Below are positions 1-11,445 of a stretch of DNA of 64,000 bases, piece by piece. The stretch's first letter is position 1. Every line of letters begins with the position of its first letter. Where the stretch lies: positions 62,001 to 126,000 of the forward strand of contig CAWUHX010000126.1 in assembly GCA_963922205.1 (NCBI GenBank). Reading direction: 5' to 3'. The notes beneath the pieces were generated by a model. That model had not been told where the DNA came from. It saw only the letters and a program-made list of their open reading frames with translations, and did not search any database. Made by a program: the position numbers and the translations under genes. The stretch is from Romanomermis culicivorax (taxonomy: Eukaryota > Nematoda > Enoplea > Mermithida > Mermithidae).

Positions 1-400
1 AGTTCATGTCCATCATGTTCGACCTCCACGCCGGTTTCGATTTCCGTCTAATCTCCTCCAGCGTTTCAGCCATCGGATGGACCAACTTCGAGGGCGACGT
101 CGGTCTCTCCTTCTCAAAGGTCTGCTGACCTCTGACACTACCACTTACAGTAGTTTCAATCTCAGCTCTCCTAGCCATCTCAAAACCACTTCTCCTCAAA
201 TCTTCTTCAACTCTTGCCATTTCGGCAATTCCACTCTCTCTCCTTCCTTCAGTCTCAGGCGCCCGTGCTTGAACCTTTTCTACCGCTGCGTGTTCTTCAG
301 CAGAGTCCAGATTCGAAACACTAGGTTCATGTGACCTAGGGGGAGTCCTCAACATTTTCCCTACCGGGATACTCATCTTTTTCACTTTTCCGGTATGTGC
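1..400 (-). CDS. Partial coding exon running off the left edge, function unknown
   Basis: Read on the minus strand, one frame is open from about position 436 to base 1, so the reading frame leaves the window. A splice acceptor, TTTATTTACAG, ends at 401. If used, the exon starts at 400 and is in phase with an ATG at 376-374; a second in-frame ATG lies at 352. The roughly 133 codons give a hydrophilic, Arg/Glu-rich product with repeated A-R-R and E-E-x-R-R patterns, which suggests helix or coiled coil. No domain, signal peptide or membrane segment is visible. The stretch is clearly richer in GC than the window average, as expected for a host exon. It could also be a gag-like part of an unseen element. 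The opposite-strand ORF at 77-334 is treated as its shadow. Confidence 0.45.
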
Positions 401-1000
401 CTGTAAATAAAACCCAGGAGGTTTAGTTATTTTTCTGGTGGTTCTCCGGTTATCCGTCGTGAGAGGCGTTAAGAGTCCACCACTTGTTAGGCAGCTGTGG
501 GGTCACAATTAAGCAACAGTTCTAACCACAGGCTAACAACAACAACAAACACAAAACTCTCCCAGACGTTTCACCAGATATACACCAGAACTTTCACTAA
601 ACCTCAGGCAGAACACCTTGGCTCGTACCTCAGGAGCTCCTACCTAAGTCTCCACTCCTATTCTTAAAGACTCCTTCCACTACGCTCACAAAACAAAACA
701 ACTTACAGGTCCAAGTTGTATTGGGTGACGAAGGGCGACGCCAATAACAAATAATAAACAAAAATATTAAAAGAAAGACGATGGCGGCGACGCTCCATAA
801 AATAAGTCTTTTTCAATAATGACAAAAAGACAGAAAACACGCGAAACAGTGGCAGCATAAACCTATGCAAATATATCATTCTTTCCGGCCACTTTTCGCC
901 GCGTCCAACCGCCTGCGCACCGACGCCGGAAGCTGAACACGTGCACCTGAGCCCACCTCAACAGATTTGAAATATTGAATGTTTTTTTCCCATTACATTT
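401..1000. other. GC-richer non-coding stretch beside the edge exon
   Basis: This holds no ORF I would defend. It is richer in GC than what follows and drops to AT-rich sequence after about 970. For the minus-strand exon it is the upstream side, so intron, 5' UTR or promoter are the natural readings. Confidence 0.3.
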
Positions 1001-2025
1001 ATTGATTCTTTCATCATTTGTACGTCGAAATCAAGTTGAAAAAATAACTATCTTAAAGTTCAACATATTTCATAAAATCTAACTGATTCGTCCTATCCTG
1101 AAAAAATCGTCCCCGTTCAATATGTCGATTTATCAATCGATAACGCGAAAAATTCATTTTTAACAATTCATGGTGGTGAAAAAAGCAAAAAGGTTAGGAC
1201 ATAAACCTGCTGGAGGATTAACTTTTGTGTGTGGCTGAAAACGATGTCAGGACCAGGATTAAATGCTAAATGTCAGTAAAACTTGAGCTTTTACTTAAAC
1301 CCGAGCTTGAGATGATCTCGATGTCACAATAATCTTGAGCTTGGGATGATCTAGACGCTAGTGAAACCGCTGAAACTGAGGTTTTACTCCTAATGGTCGA
1401 GATAATCTCGTGCTCGGGAAATGGAACCGGCCCTAATGTATAGTCAATCAGGTTGTTAAGGAACAGTTGAATATTCCATACTTTACGTAAAAAACTGGAA
1501 GCTCGTTCATTTGAACAATGTGAAAATCTAGAGGGACCAAGATCTCCTGGAGGTCAGCCATAATTCTGCATTATGTGAATAATAGTCAGCATGGAATCAA
1601 CCCAAAAGTTAAAGTTTTGGAAATTCTAACTCCAATTTTCGTATTTTGATTCAGACGGTCATGAAAATCTTAAGAAATGATGTAACATTAACAATTCTAG
1701 TTTTGGATTAGAATTGCTTCATGTGATGATAACCCATAAAAACTTAATTTGAATTAATTTAACCGTTTTCGATTAATCCTCCTCCCTCAATTAATGAAGT
1801 AGTATTCAACAGTTTAGAAAACTGCATAATTTTGTTGCAATTTTCAAAATGACTGTTTAGTCCGTTTAGTCTCATTTGTGATACAAATTTTTACAATAGC
1901 AGAATACTGCTCGTCACTTGATTTAGAAAAAATGATTTTGGATAGACTGACTAACAGAAGCCGAATACTCTAGAGTGGACTATCTTAGACTGCTTGAATA
2001 AATAATTTTTCGACAAGTATTCATT
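1001..2025. other. AT-rich intergenic sequence
   Basis: No coding potential and no clear repeat were seen. There are scattered short homologies such as GATGATCTCGATG near 1310-1410. Confidence 0.3.
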
Positions 2026-2473
2026 TTAACCTCCAATATACCGTGTGTTATCTGGAAAAAATTGACAATGCTTATCTATTAAGTCAAATAATACTCACAA
2101 TCGCCATGATGACCGCTTCAAAAAAATTTTTTTTCGGATGAGAACAAGTAAAAGGTAAAAAATTAAGATAAAAAAATTTTCCAGGTGCTTACTTATCGTT
2201 GCTCTCTGTTATCCATTTGGCGTTAGTTAACAGAACATCAGAAGCTTCAGAATATTTATCATTTAGCGGATTTATTGGTCGTGCAATGAAAAAAGCTTGA
2301 CGTTCTATGGTCCAATTAGTATTGCGACGTTTAACATATGGAACCCACTCCAAAATTGACCGTGAATAACTCAAATCAGCGTCCGACAACCCCTGATCAT
2401 TTGATTGACTATCAACATAAATGGAAATAAAATTCGCCAGGAAAATAAATAATGCGAAAAATATGATGCACAT
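2026..2473 (-). CDS. Predicted small secreted protein, three exons
   Basis: Exon 1 runs 2473-2193 from an ATG and encodes a hydrophobic signal peptide (about residues 1-20, rich in Ile, Phe and Leu), followed by a polar region with a KRR site and one N-W-T glycosylation sequon. At 2192 there is a donor, GTAAGC. An acceptor ending in GAAG leads to a 17-nt exon 2 (2115-2099), closed by a strong GTGAGT donor. A TTTTTTCCAG acceptor opens exon 3 at 2051, which reaches TAA at 2028-2026. The three pieces add up to exactly 108 codons (107 aa) in one frame, ending in a Gly- and His-containing tail. Introns of about 77 and 47 nt are short but plausible. Without splicing the frame stops after 94 codons. 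Function is unknown; secretion is inferred from the N-terminus. The 17-nt exon is the weakest point. Confidence 0.45.
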
Positions 2474-3088
2474 TTCTCTATTGATGAACCGTCAAAGCTG
2501 CGCTGGAATGCTCTGACAATATTTTTCGAAAACAGTGGATCATGAAGACAAAGCAAATCAGCAATGTTTGCAGCGGCAACTGTTCAAACAAGGCTGATGT
2601 TTCTGTTGAGAGGATAATTGTAATGCGAGCTCGAACCTTTCGATGATATGTAATAAGAGCGAAAAAAAGTTTCGCCTGATAGTCATGAAGGTATCCCATT
2701 TTGGGTTTTCTATGTAAATTGAACTGATGAGAGCACCCAAAGTTGTATATAATTTTGAATCCAATAAAACACCTTTGGTGGAATCGCTTTTTTACGGTTA
2801 CAAATAATAATGCCCGTGATGATCATTTCGACAACACTTCTATACAGGTATACATTGTCCCGTCTTTTTCTGTAGTTCTAAATTTACATTGATGAGAAAG
2901 TAATCGTTTGATGGTGAAAATATTTTTCTGATCATTGTATCGTTCACATCTGTTCATCATCAAATGGCAATGTTTGCTGGTTGCCAGGCTACCAGTAGAC
3001 TTTTTACTCAGTCTCTAAAGACGGGTCGTAGGGCTTAGTACCACGAAATACAATCATATGAGAGTTAACTTAAAACATTGTTTTTGTA
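2474..3088. other. Intergenic, upstream of the secreted-protein gene
   Basis: On the minus strand a TATATAA-like motif lies near 2747-2755, about 275 bp upstream of the ATG. Short ORFs here overlap one another and show no domain. Confidence 0.25.
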
Positions 3089-5470
3089 CTGTTGGGTTGG
3101 CAACAAGAAAGTAATGTTGATTTTTGGTCATGTGTTATCAATCAACTTTTTTTCTTAAAATCCAGCCAAATAAATTGGATTGTTGATTGTTTGTTTGGAA
3201 GGGCAGACATTATTGTTTTTAAAAATTGGGTCGATTCTCAGTTGGCTAATACGGTCTGTTTTACTGATACCTAAAAAAAGTTTTACTTCCCTGACCACCT
3301 ACATTATTGCGTTTTGCAGGAGTATGATTCAGGCAGAACTGCAGCTGAGACAACGAGAAATATATGGCAAGCATATGGTGAACTTTCTGTGTCTGAATGT
3401 GCCATCAAATGGTGGTCTGCAAAGTTCAGGACTAGCACTCACAGTATAAACATGAATGTCATAGTGGACGACCAGGTGAAGTATCAGAAGCAGACATTCA
3501 AGAACAGCTGGTTCTCGATCCAAAAGCAACTGCTGGGGAAATAGCAGAAATCCTCACCATTACGCACACTGATATTGAAAATCAAATGAAGCTGATGAAC
3601 AAGGTTTGCAAACTCCAAACATGGGTGCCTCTCAAGTTGAGTGATTATGCTATGCAACAGTGTGTTATCATTTCTAAGTCATTAAATTCATGGCATAGAG
3701 CCTTCCCTTGATCAAATCATCCCTGGAGATGAAAAGTAGGTTGTGTATGTTAACATCATCAGGGGCCGATTCGTATGTACTTGGAATTTCGAGTTCCCAA
3801 TTCCAAGTTCCCTAGGACTTGGAATCCCAAGTCTTCAAGTTTCGGTTTGTATGCTCGATTGAAAATTCATAGTCATTTTCTTTTTCCGACTTGGAAAATG
3901 ACTAAAAATTTCCCAAGTCTTCAAATCTTTTTTCCAAGTTTCCAAGTATTGGTTCGTATGCTCTTTTCAAGGACTTGGAATTTCTAAGTCCAATTTTCAA
4001 GTCCAATTTTGCATAAGGCTATTTATAGTGCACCAAATATTGAAATTTATAAGGCGTGTAGGTAACAAGTTATTTCATTTCCTGTTTATTCGGTGTTAGA
4101 ACGAGTCGGTTTTTTTTATTGTATCAAAATCAATTGACCTTTTTTTGGCAAAATGTCTTCTCAAAAATTTGCCAAAGCAAATGACAAAATTTGCAAAAAA
4201 ATTGTATGTTTGAATGTGATAGAGGAACGAAGAGACATTATGTTTGGAGATTTTTCTGGGAAACTATTTTGTAAAGAAGTGCCGAGTAATGTTGAATGTT
4301 TATCATGAGCATCACCAATGACATAATGAAACGAACTCGACATCAAACATTTCAGTCCAATCAAGATTCTTTGATCGATAGACAAATCAACATTTCATTT
4401 ACCACATAGGTCGAAATAAGATAAAATCCTATCAACCAGTAAACGAGTGTGAACTGGACTTAATCAATACCATTCCATTAAAGGTTGGAGGGTAAAGTAA
4501 AAATTAATTGGAGATGAAAATTGCCTTGTTTGTTGATGAAGCGCTTCATCAAAATTGTAATCCATGACAATACAACAAAGACATGAACTGTCAAAGATGC
4601 AACTGGCACACTTGGAAACAAATTTCCAACTGAAATTCGACCAGGAAAAAATTTCAATATTTTCCAAGTAAATTTTCCAAGTCTTGGAATCCCAGTCAAA
4701 AATTTTCAGAGCATATGAACCGACACTTGGAAATATGCAGTTTTACTGTTTAGAATCACTTGGAAATTCCAAGTCTTGGAACTTGGAAATTTTTTGAGCA
4801 TACGATCTGAAACCTGGAAAATAGCCGATTTTCCAAGACTTGGGACTTGGAACTTGGAAATTGGAAGACTTGGAAAGTAAAAAATCATACGAACCGAAAT
4901 TTGGGAAAATCACTAATTTTCCAGACTTGGTACTTGGAACTTGGAATTCCAAGTACATACAAATCGGCCCCAGGTAATACGATGGGTCAGCAGAGGCTCT
5001 AAATCAGCACGATTGCCAAGGCCTTATCCACACCCATACAAAGTTATCTTATGTGTATGATGTTCAACCCCGGGAAATGTCTACTTTGAGTTGCTTCTGC
5101 CTGCCTTAACCATCAATGCTTAAATCTATGAAGACCAGCTTGATTGTGTACAAAATACCTTGACTTAAAAGCAGCCTGCATTGGTAAACCACAAAGGAGT
5201 ACTTCTGCTCCCTGATAATTCTCATCTGCATACTACTGCCATTGTCGAGGTAGAAATCCAGGAATTAAGATGAAAGTTGTTACCCCATTCACCATATTCA
5301 CCAGATATTTCACAATCAGGTAGTTATTTGTTCCGGTCATCATAAAATAGCCTTGTGGACATGGAATTTCAAAACAATGACTAGGTCAAAACATTCACCC
5401 ATAACTTTTTTGGTTCAAAGTCCCAAGCCTTTCATTATGCAGACATTGCAAAGATACCTTTGAAATGGAA
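3089..5470 (+). pseudogene. Decayed mariner transposase, split by a later insertion
   Basis: A mariner-like terminal motif, GGGTTGGCAACAAGAAAGTA, is at about 3095. Transposase-like sequence follows: a helix-turn-helix segment at 3314-3560 (A-E-T-T-R-N-I, then W-x-x-K-F-R), a second HTH-like part, and a W-V-P motif near 3625. The first catalytic Asp is in G-D-E-K near 3729, directly before a stop codon. After the inserted element the homology resumes at 4972 with T-I-N-A, then D-Q-L-D and A-L-V-N, the second Asp in P-D-N near 5215, and the third Asp in Y-S-P-D near 5305. That order matches mariner DD34D transposases. Frameshifts and many stops make it non-functional. The 3' terminal repeat was not found. 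Confidence 0.8.
3762..4971. mobile_element. Foldback element inserted in the mariner relic
   Basis: The ends are near-perfect inverted repeats starting GGGGCCGATT and ending AATCGGCCCC. Both arms (about 3762-4010 and 4660-4971) consist of many short copies of ACTTGGAA and its complement TTCCAAGT, so each arm is internally repetitive and can fold on itself. The roughly 650-bp centre has no convincing coding content. The element interrupts the mariner frame between the first and second catalytic motifs, so it is younger than that copy. I could not fix a target duplication; the flanks share only 2-3 bases. Confidence 0.7.
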
Positions 5471-6929
5471 AAGTGTGATTGCTAGTAATGGGGCATATTT
5501 TGATGATTAATCATGCTTCATGCAAAAGTAATAAACTTCGAAAATGTAGTCAAATTTTCGACATTACTTTCTTGCCAAGGGTATACATTTTACTTAAAAC
5601 CGTTTTTACCCATAAATTCTTTATATGCTGCAAGTAAAGTGAAAAGTGACAAAATTGTCCTTCGAAGAAGAACATACCCTGCAATTATTATGTTTGTCAG
5701 CAGTGGAAGGAGAGCACTCTTTCCCCAGCCTGAGTACTTGAGTGACATGCAGATGGGAATGAGCTTTGGACTCTCATGAGGATAACTGTGGTGTCCCTAA
5801 AAATTTAAGGAGCTATCATGGGTCAACCGGGAATGAAAAACTTGCATTCCATTTCTATTGTCAACAAGATTCTAAATAAAAATTGTATAATTTTCAACTT
5901 GCATTGAGCAGTCAGTTGGGTGGGAATGTGGGAAGTGTGACCTGCAGATTCGTCAGCTGAACAATCTAAGCCACATTGTGCCTCTGTTTTAAACTTAATT
6001 GCAGCTGATACCAACAACAGAAAAATAACTCATATGTGGTTGGTGTAGTGCATTTGAAGAAATCGGGACAGGCATACATAGTAAAAGCATCCACAAACTA
6101 TGATTTTGTATACAAACAGTTAGACAGAAGAGAAGCCAACACTCTGTGCAGAAGCTGAAAGTCATGTTACTGAGCATTTGTTGTCACTATTATTGACTAC
6201 GTAAAATCTTTTGAGTACAATGAAACAAAGACAGTCTATTATACAAAGACTATATGATTTCCCAGTTTATGAGGCTTTTAATTTATTCCAACACACCCTG
6301 TGTTGTTTTGCAGGCCTTTCCTTTATACATAATTGCAAAGTTGCTGTTTTGCTACCTGGGAGCCTAAAGGGAAGAACTATAGTCCGTTTCGGATTGATTA
6401 GAACTACTCATTGGTTAGGCTTTGCATCTAGTGCAACAGTTCTTGCCCAAACCTGACAACAAACTATAACTCTAAATTGGTCCGTCACAGATCAGACCTC
6501 GTGGACTCCCAGAGGAAAATCTAGTTCCACTGGAATTACTAGAAAAGAGAAACAAATTACGGTATATCTTCAATCTGACATCAGGAAGTACCAATGCCTT
6601 GGCTTATAGCCCATAGCATAACTACTCATTGACACTGACATACACAAATTAACAATACTATTAAAGAAATGAGGAGGAACCATTAAATTTATGCGACTTA
6701 AATAGTCGATTTTGGGTATTTACACTGGGCGCTGCTATACAACCAAAAATATAGAACATAATAAGGATGATTTTTAACATCATTTCTTCTTATTTCTGTA
6801 GTGCTTCATTGCCATGTAAATTTCTCTGCACCTGGTGGACTCGAGTTGCTCAACTTCCCAATCGAGAAACGGGCAGCAACAGGGTGCCCAGCAGAATAAT
6901 TTGTGGAATTTTGCAGCTCATTACTCTGG
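5471..6929. other. Intergenic, nothing recognised
   Basis: ORFs of 60-90 codons occur on both strands, but none has a domain, signal sequence or relation to another part of the window. Confidence 0.3.
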
Positions 6930-8518
6930 CTACCTTTCTGTGGTTCATGGGAGACTCCTGACTTTGTTGTTGCTCTAATGCTAACTAGACCTAACTGAGT
7001 TAGAGTTAAGAAAGTAGGTTATTGGGCGGTAAAAGAATACGAAGGTTATTATTGTGGAAACGACATTAAACACAAATTAGCAACACAAAAATAATGCAAC
7101 ACCACGAACTTACAAGCATAACTGTGCCAAAACTAAAGAAACCCAAAAATGCCCAGCCAGGAGGGTACTAGAAACCCGGGCAAAATTAGTACAGGCACTG
7201 AGGGCGCCGGCTACTAAATCTAAGACTCCAGAAAAATAGGAAATTTTGAAGAAACGAAATGTAACAAAAAGGTTGTTCTATCCATACTAAAGAGCAAAGC
7301 CGCGCAGGCTGGCATCGCGCGACACTGTGTGGTACCAGGGGGTACCACCTTTGAAGTATGAATAGGTTTTTGTGATTTTTGCAGCGCCCTGTGGCGCCGC
7401 CATCAAGTTTCAACTGAACCAAAATTTTCGAACAAGTTATGTGTTCTAAAGTTGCAGCATACTGTTGTTGTAACATATCGTTGCATACTGTGACATCTAA
7501 ACATGTAGTTGAATCATATTTTTCACTTGAATGGTGAATTCTGACACTTGTCAAAGTATTTTAACAAATTGATTACTCAATTTTCAATGAAGATTTCCTA
7601 CAGCAAGTGTACTCGCACATTTCCATTGTGTCTTTATTCCCCCAACGTCCCTTTTCTGCAAATATCCCGATTGTCCGAAAGTTCATTTTCCCTGTAGGTC
7701 CCGATTCCCCGAATAATAAATAAATTTCCCATTTCCCTGAGAAATGCATTAGTCCCTATTCCCTGAACGTCCTGATTTCCCGAATACTAGAGAAAAGATG
7801 GATCCACTTTGAATCTGGGTCCTAAACAACAGGTCCGAAGGGACCCAGATCAGATCTGGATCCTGTATATAGCACATGTGTGAATGAATAATTGTATATA
7901 TATATATTCAATTTTTCAAAATCAATTTATATAAATTGATATTTTTCAGCAGTTCAAGAGCTATTAATCGTTCTAATGAGAAGCAAATTCAAGCAAGAGC
8001 CCAAAATCTTTAGACTAGGCTTTTCTGCAAGTTTCTATCTGCGCCGTGTAGGAATAATTAATTTTTATTTTTCGATTTCCTTCGCATTTTTCATCTTTTT
8101 CACATTTTTCGTATTTCGCATTTGTCGAGACGAGCAATACACTTTTTTTAGAAGAGCAAAGTTCAAAAGTAAAAAAGCGGCACCCCACATGGTACCGCGT
8201 GGTGAAGTATGACAAGCCACCGCACGGCAGCATGTGGCACTGCACAGTGCCGCTTGTTAGTATGAATAGGACAACCGGCGCCAAGCAGTACGACGCGGGT
8301 ACTGCGCGGTACCTCCTGGCGAAGTATGACAGGGCCTTAACTATGCAAAATTTACCATCCATTTGTTTTTGAGCCAAAAGTAGTATAACATGAACCGTTT
8401 TGACGTATTTGTTTACCTAAAAAAAGTGGACCTACCTTAACAACAAGGAGCTTTAGAAGTGAAAAAAATTATTATAGCGCACCAAAAGTCGGAGAAATTG
8501 ACCTTCTGACGGATTCTC
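6930..8518 (+). repeat. Dispersed repeat copy 1, with an internal insertion
   Basis: The left part (6930-7110), starting around CTGTGGTTCATGGGAGA and containing a TTATTATTG...AACAC stretch, matches 13596-13760 and 30815-30985. The right part (8341-8518), from CTATGCAAAATTTACC to a GACCTTCTGAC end, matches 14091-14265 and 31294-31467. In the other copies the whole unit is about 650 bp. Here about 1.2 kb of unrelated sequence separates the halves. It may be an LTR or a DNA element; no coding is seen. Confidence 0.5.
7140..8340. mobile_element. Probable insertion with GC-rich palindromic ends
   Basis: The segment is absent from the other two copies of the surrounding repeat. Its left (7290-7360) and right (8180-8340) portions are GC-rich and share GTACC/GGTAC, GAAGTATGA and AGTATGAATAGG motifs in inverted or direct order, including the palindrome-like GGCACTGCACAGTGCC. 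The AT-rich middle has no convincing gene. It resembles a non-autonomous DNA transposon with subterminal palindromes, but the exact ends are not resolved. Confidence 0.4.
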
Positions 8519-8539
8519 ATCTCGTAAAAAAATTGTTTG

Positions 8540-9427
8540 CAAGCTGAATAAGAATTAGTTCGAGATGGCTGTTTATCAAGGCAAGCAGGTGGAACTGTGA
8601 TACTTAGAAAATTGAGGAACCCTCAGCATACCAAAAGGTATCGGGCTAGGGCAGGCCCAAGTGGTTTCTCGGGATTGGTGTTGATCTTGTATTAACCTAT
8701 CAGTTTCATGATTACTCAGAGATTATGATTACTCACTCTCGCAAATTATGATTACTCACTCACACATTTATGATTACTCACTCTTTTTTGTCTGAACAAT
8801 TATTATTTTTATATGAGACTGGAAAGAACTGGGTCGTATTCATATTCTTTATCTAGGGTGCATCTAGAATACAGAAGGGGAAATCGTCGTATCTAACTTA
8901 TAGAACTTGTATTTGAACTTATCTTGTTTAACTTGAACTATTCCATGGTTATTGTTTTCTGTAGTCATATTTCGCAAGTGATTTTTCGAAGCGCAAAAAT
9001 AGATACACAGCACTGGTGTGCAAAAGAGAAAATTCTCAATTATTAAGGTCCTAAAATTATTGTCTGGTCTTCATTTTCCGATCCACTTTTTCTTGCTCTA
9101 TCGATAGGAAGTAAACATTATAATTTGGATAGATTCCCTCCAGCATTCACTTGATTTTTAAATCAACTGCATCATTTATTAATCGTTAAGTAGTTCTAAG
9201 CTATTCGTTGGAGAAAACCATAACTCCTTAGGCTGAGGGCATTTTTAATAATTCATTTAAGAAAACATACTCTCGTCCTTCACAGAACGAGTCCTCAGGT
9301 GTAGAATAAGGGTGCAACAGTTTAGTGTATCCCAGTTTCAACAAATAGGTCAACTGCCATAGTTCTGGCGACCTTCGGACGACCCAACAACACTCTCTGA
9401 GCTTGAAGACGCCCAACCAATGAATAA
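8540..9427 (+). repeat. Long dispersed duplicate of 33810-34575
   Basis: Runs such as GGGATTGGTGTTGA, TTAACCTATCAGTTT and CACTTGATTT...AATCAACTGCA occur in the same order in both places with scattered differences. No coding potential. The last about 110 bp (9310-9427) instead match 38460-38525 joined to 39747-39790 around GPCR B. Confidence 0.65.
8709..8783 (+). repeat. Short tandem repeat of ATGATTACTCACTC type
   Basis: There are four imperfect units of about 20-25 bp, each containing TGATTACTCA. The related copy near 33995 has only one such unit. Confidence 0.7.
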
Positions 9428-10945
9428 CTAGTTTATTAGAAAATGCCCCGATGGGGCAGAAAAAAGGAGAATATACTTGCTTCGACAGATGCCATGGTAG
9501 AAAAAGAAGTGGACTAGATTTTGGAGAACTTGGGTCAAACTTGGAAAAAATTCACTTTCTTTATATTGGATTTTCATTCTTTCTCAAAAAAATTGTCTAT
9601 GTCTGTGAAAAAGTATATTCCGCAGCATCGTGCATTTTGTCCTTCAACTGGCATCAACTACAGTAAAATTTTTCTATATGAAAATTATATGCACCTGACT
9701 TCAAGTGTAAAGAAATGGTAAACCGATAGCATTCTAACTTCCGACCAACTCAAAACTCCTGCCTTTCACACTAGCTGAAATATAGTGAGGGGGGCATATT
9801 ATAGTCATTTTCAGAACGATAAAGGAACCTGAGGTTCATTGCACCAACCCAACATGAGGATAATCTCAACATCGGGATTAAATTGATGATCCTGAGTTTA
9901 AGCTATTCACAATGTCCAAATTATTTTCTTCCAATGCACAAATCATACTCACTTCAGGATTAACTAAAACTGAGGTTTAAGTTCGAGTTTGGGAATCACA
10001 GAAATTTTCATATTTATTTGCTTTAGAGACAAGAAAATTATGCGAAAATGTCACTTGATTCATTCTGTTGACACCAAATTCAGTGAAATGTTCAACACCA
10101 TTGGAAGCAAACATGTGTGAGAGGAGACACGGGGGTACAAATTTCCACAAGGGTTTTGAAACGGGAAAATTTGTTATGCAAAAAATTTTTTGGTCAACTT
10201 TTTTTGAATTTTTTGCCTCACATAATGCTAAAACACCAAGGTCCACGCCTGTACCGTCCTAAAAATTTCAGAGATGCACACTTTGGAAAGTGTGTTGATG
10301 CACTCAGCTGCAGAATATAGTTTTTCACAGACATAGACCGCGGTCGAAAACTCCCACCACTGAAAAATCACGGAAATACGCTTGTTTACACTGGGAATAA
10401 TATTTCGTGTAAAGTGACCGCGTCCATCAAATTCCCAATGGTCGAAAACCCATGCAGCCCAAAAATCCCAATAAGGCTACAGGTTTATTTGAAACGGCTA
10501 AAAAATTAGTAGAGCATTATGCTGCAAAAAATTAATTTTTTTGAACCCATAAGTATTATATAACAAAATTGGGGAATTTGGCGTTTTACGGGACTTGGGA
10601 CAACCATATAATTGAATTGAGACCATATTTCAAAAAAAAAAAAAATTCGCATTTGAGATTACACCCCCAAGATGCTATGGAGGTTGGATATGGCACACGG
10701 ATTGCTGGGCATGGTCGAACTGGGGGGCCTTAAAAAGTGCGTTTACCTGTTTTTGGGGCCCCACCGAGCACCACTTGCAGATAGAGGCGAAATGACAAAA
10801 GGCACCCCATAGTTTGGCCCTATGCCCGATATTATGCAAAAAAACCCGAAGGTTCTAGCTCTTACCGTTTTGGCTCTAGGGGGGGGGGGACATGAAATTT
10901 GGGGGCCAAGTATATTATAGATTGACGCTGTCGCGCCACCTATGA
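9428..10945 (-). mobile_element. Non-autonomous Helitron-like element 1
   Basis: On the minus strand it begins TCATAGGTGGCGCGACAG, preceded by A, and ends with the hairpin GCCCCATCGGGGC, 13 nt, then CTAG, followed by T. These are the classic Helitron ends: 5' TC, a 3' hairpin before CTRR, and insertion between A and T without target duplication. The same 5' end recurs at 34986 and the same 3' end at 36381, 37658 and 41838, each with unrelated flanks. Sequence related to the insertion-free site occurs around 39785-39800. It contains one unit of the roughly 97-bp repeat (10338-10450) that is amplified in element 2. No Rep/helicase coding was found. Confidence 0.7.
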
Positions 10946-11445
10946 TACGGAGAAGAGTCAAAGACAATTGAGTTGTAGATTTGAACTTGCACGCAGGGCT
11001 GGTACTCCACGAGATTTGGAGCTCAAGGCTGCGTTCCCTCTGTTACAGTAATCCAAAAAATGGTGGTGGAGGACGTTATATTTTGGTTGGGCATAAATAC
11101 CACAACCAATAATTGATATAAATTATTCATAACTTCTCAATCATAAACTAAAAATGACAATCGCACTGACTTGGCCAATTGCTTGGTGATCTTTCATGCA
11201 AATTGTCCTCGTCCACTTTTGGAGTGTGGCTAATATGCATAACCTTCGAGGAAGACTGAAATACTACCTTCATACCCGACATAGAAGAGCTCATGATAAT
11301 AAATAATTTTCAACCCTTGGGGTCTTCTGGAAGATTAGCATATGAATACCATAATTTTACAATATGCTATCATCTAAACTATATAACGCACTCTTAATTC
11401 AAAATGAACAGTATCGACAAATTTACAAAACCTAATTACGTTTTT
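10946..11445. other. 3' flank of GPCR A, duplicated at GPCR B
   Basis: It aligns by eye with 39790-40310: GACAATTGAGTTGTAGAT against its counterpart, a TCTGTTACAGTAAT stretch, and the final approach to the GPCR stop codon. No gene is seen. Confidence 0.6.

Noticed and set aside
77..334. Plus-strand 85-codon ORF at the left edge
   Set aside because: It lies opposite the longer open minus-strand exon, which has a splice acceptor and better composition.
8015..8377. 120-codon minus-strand ORF
   Set aside because: It spans the junction between the inserted palindrome segment and the dispersed repeat; no domain.
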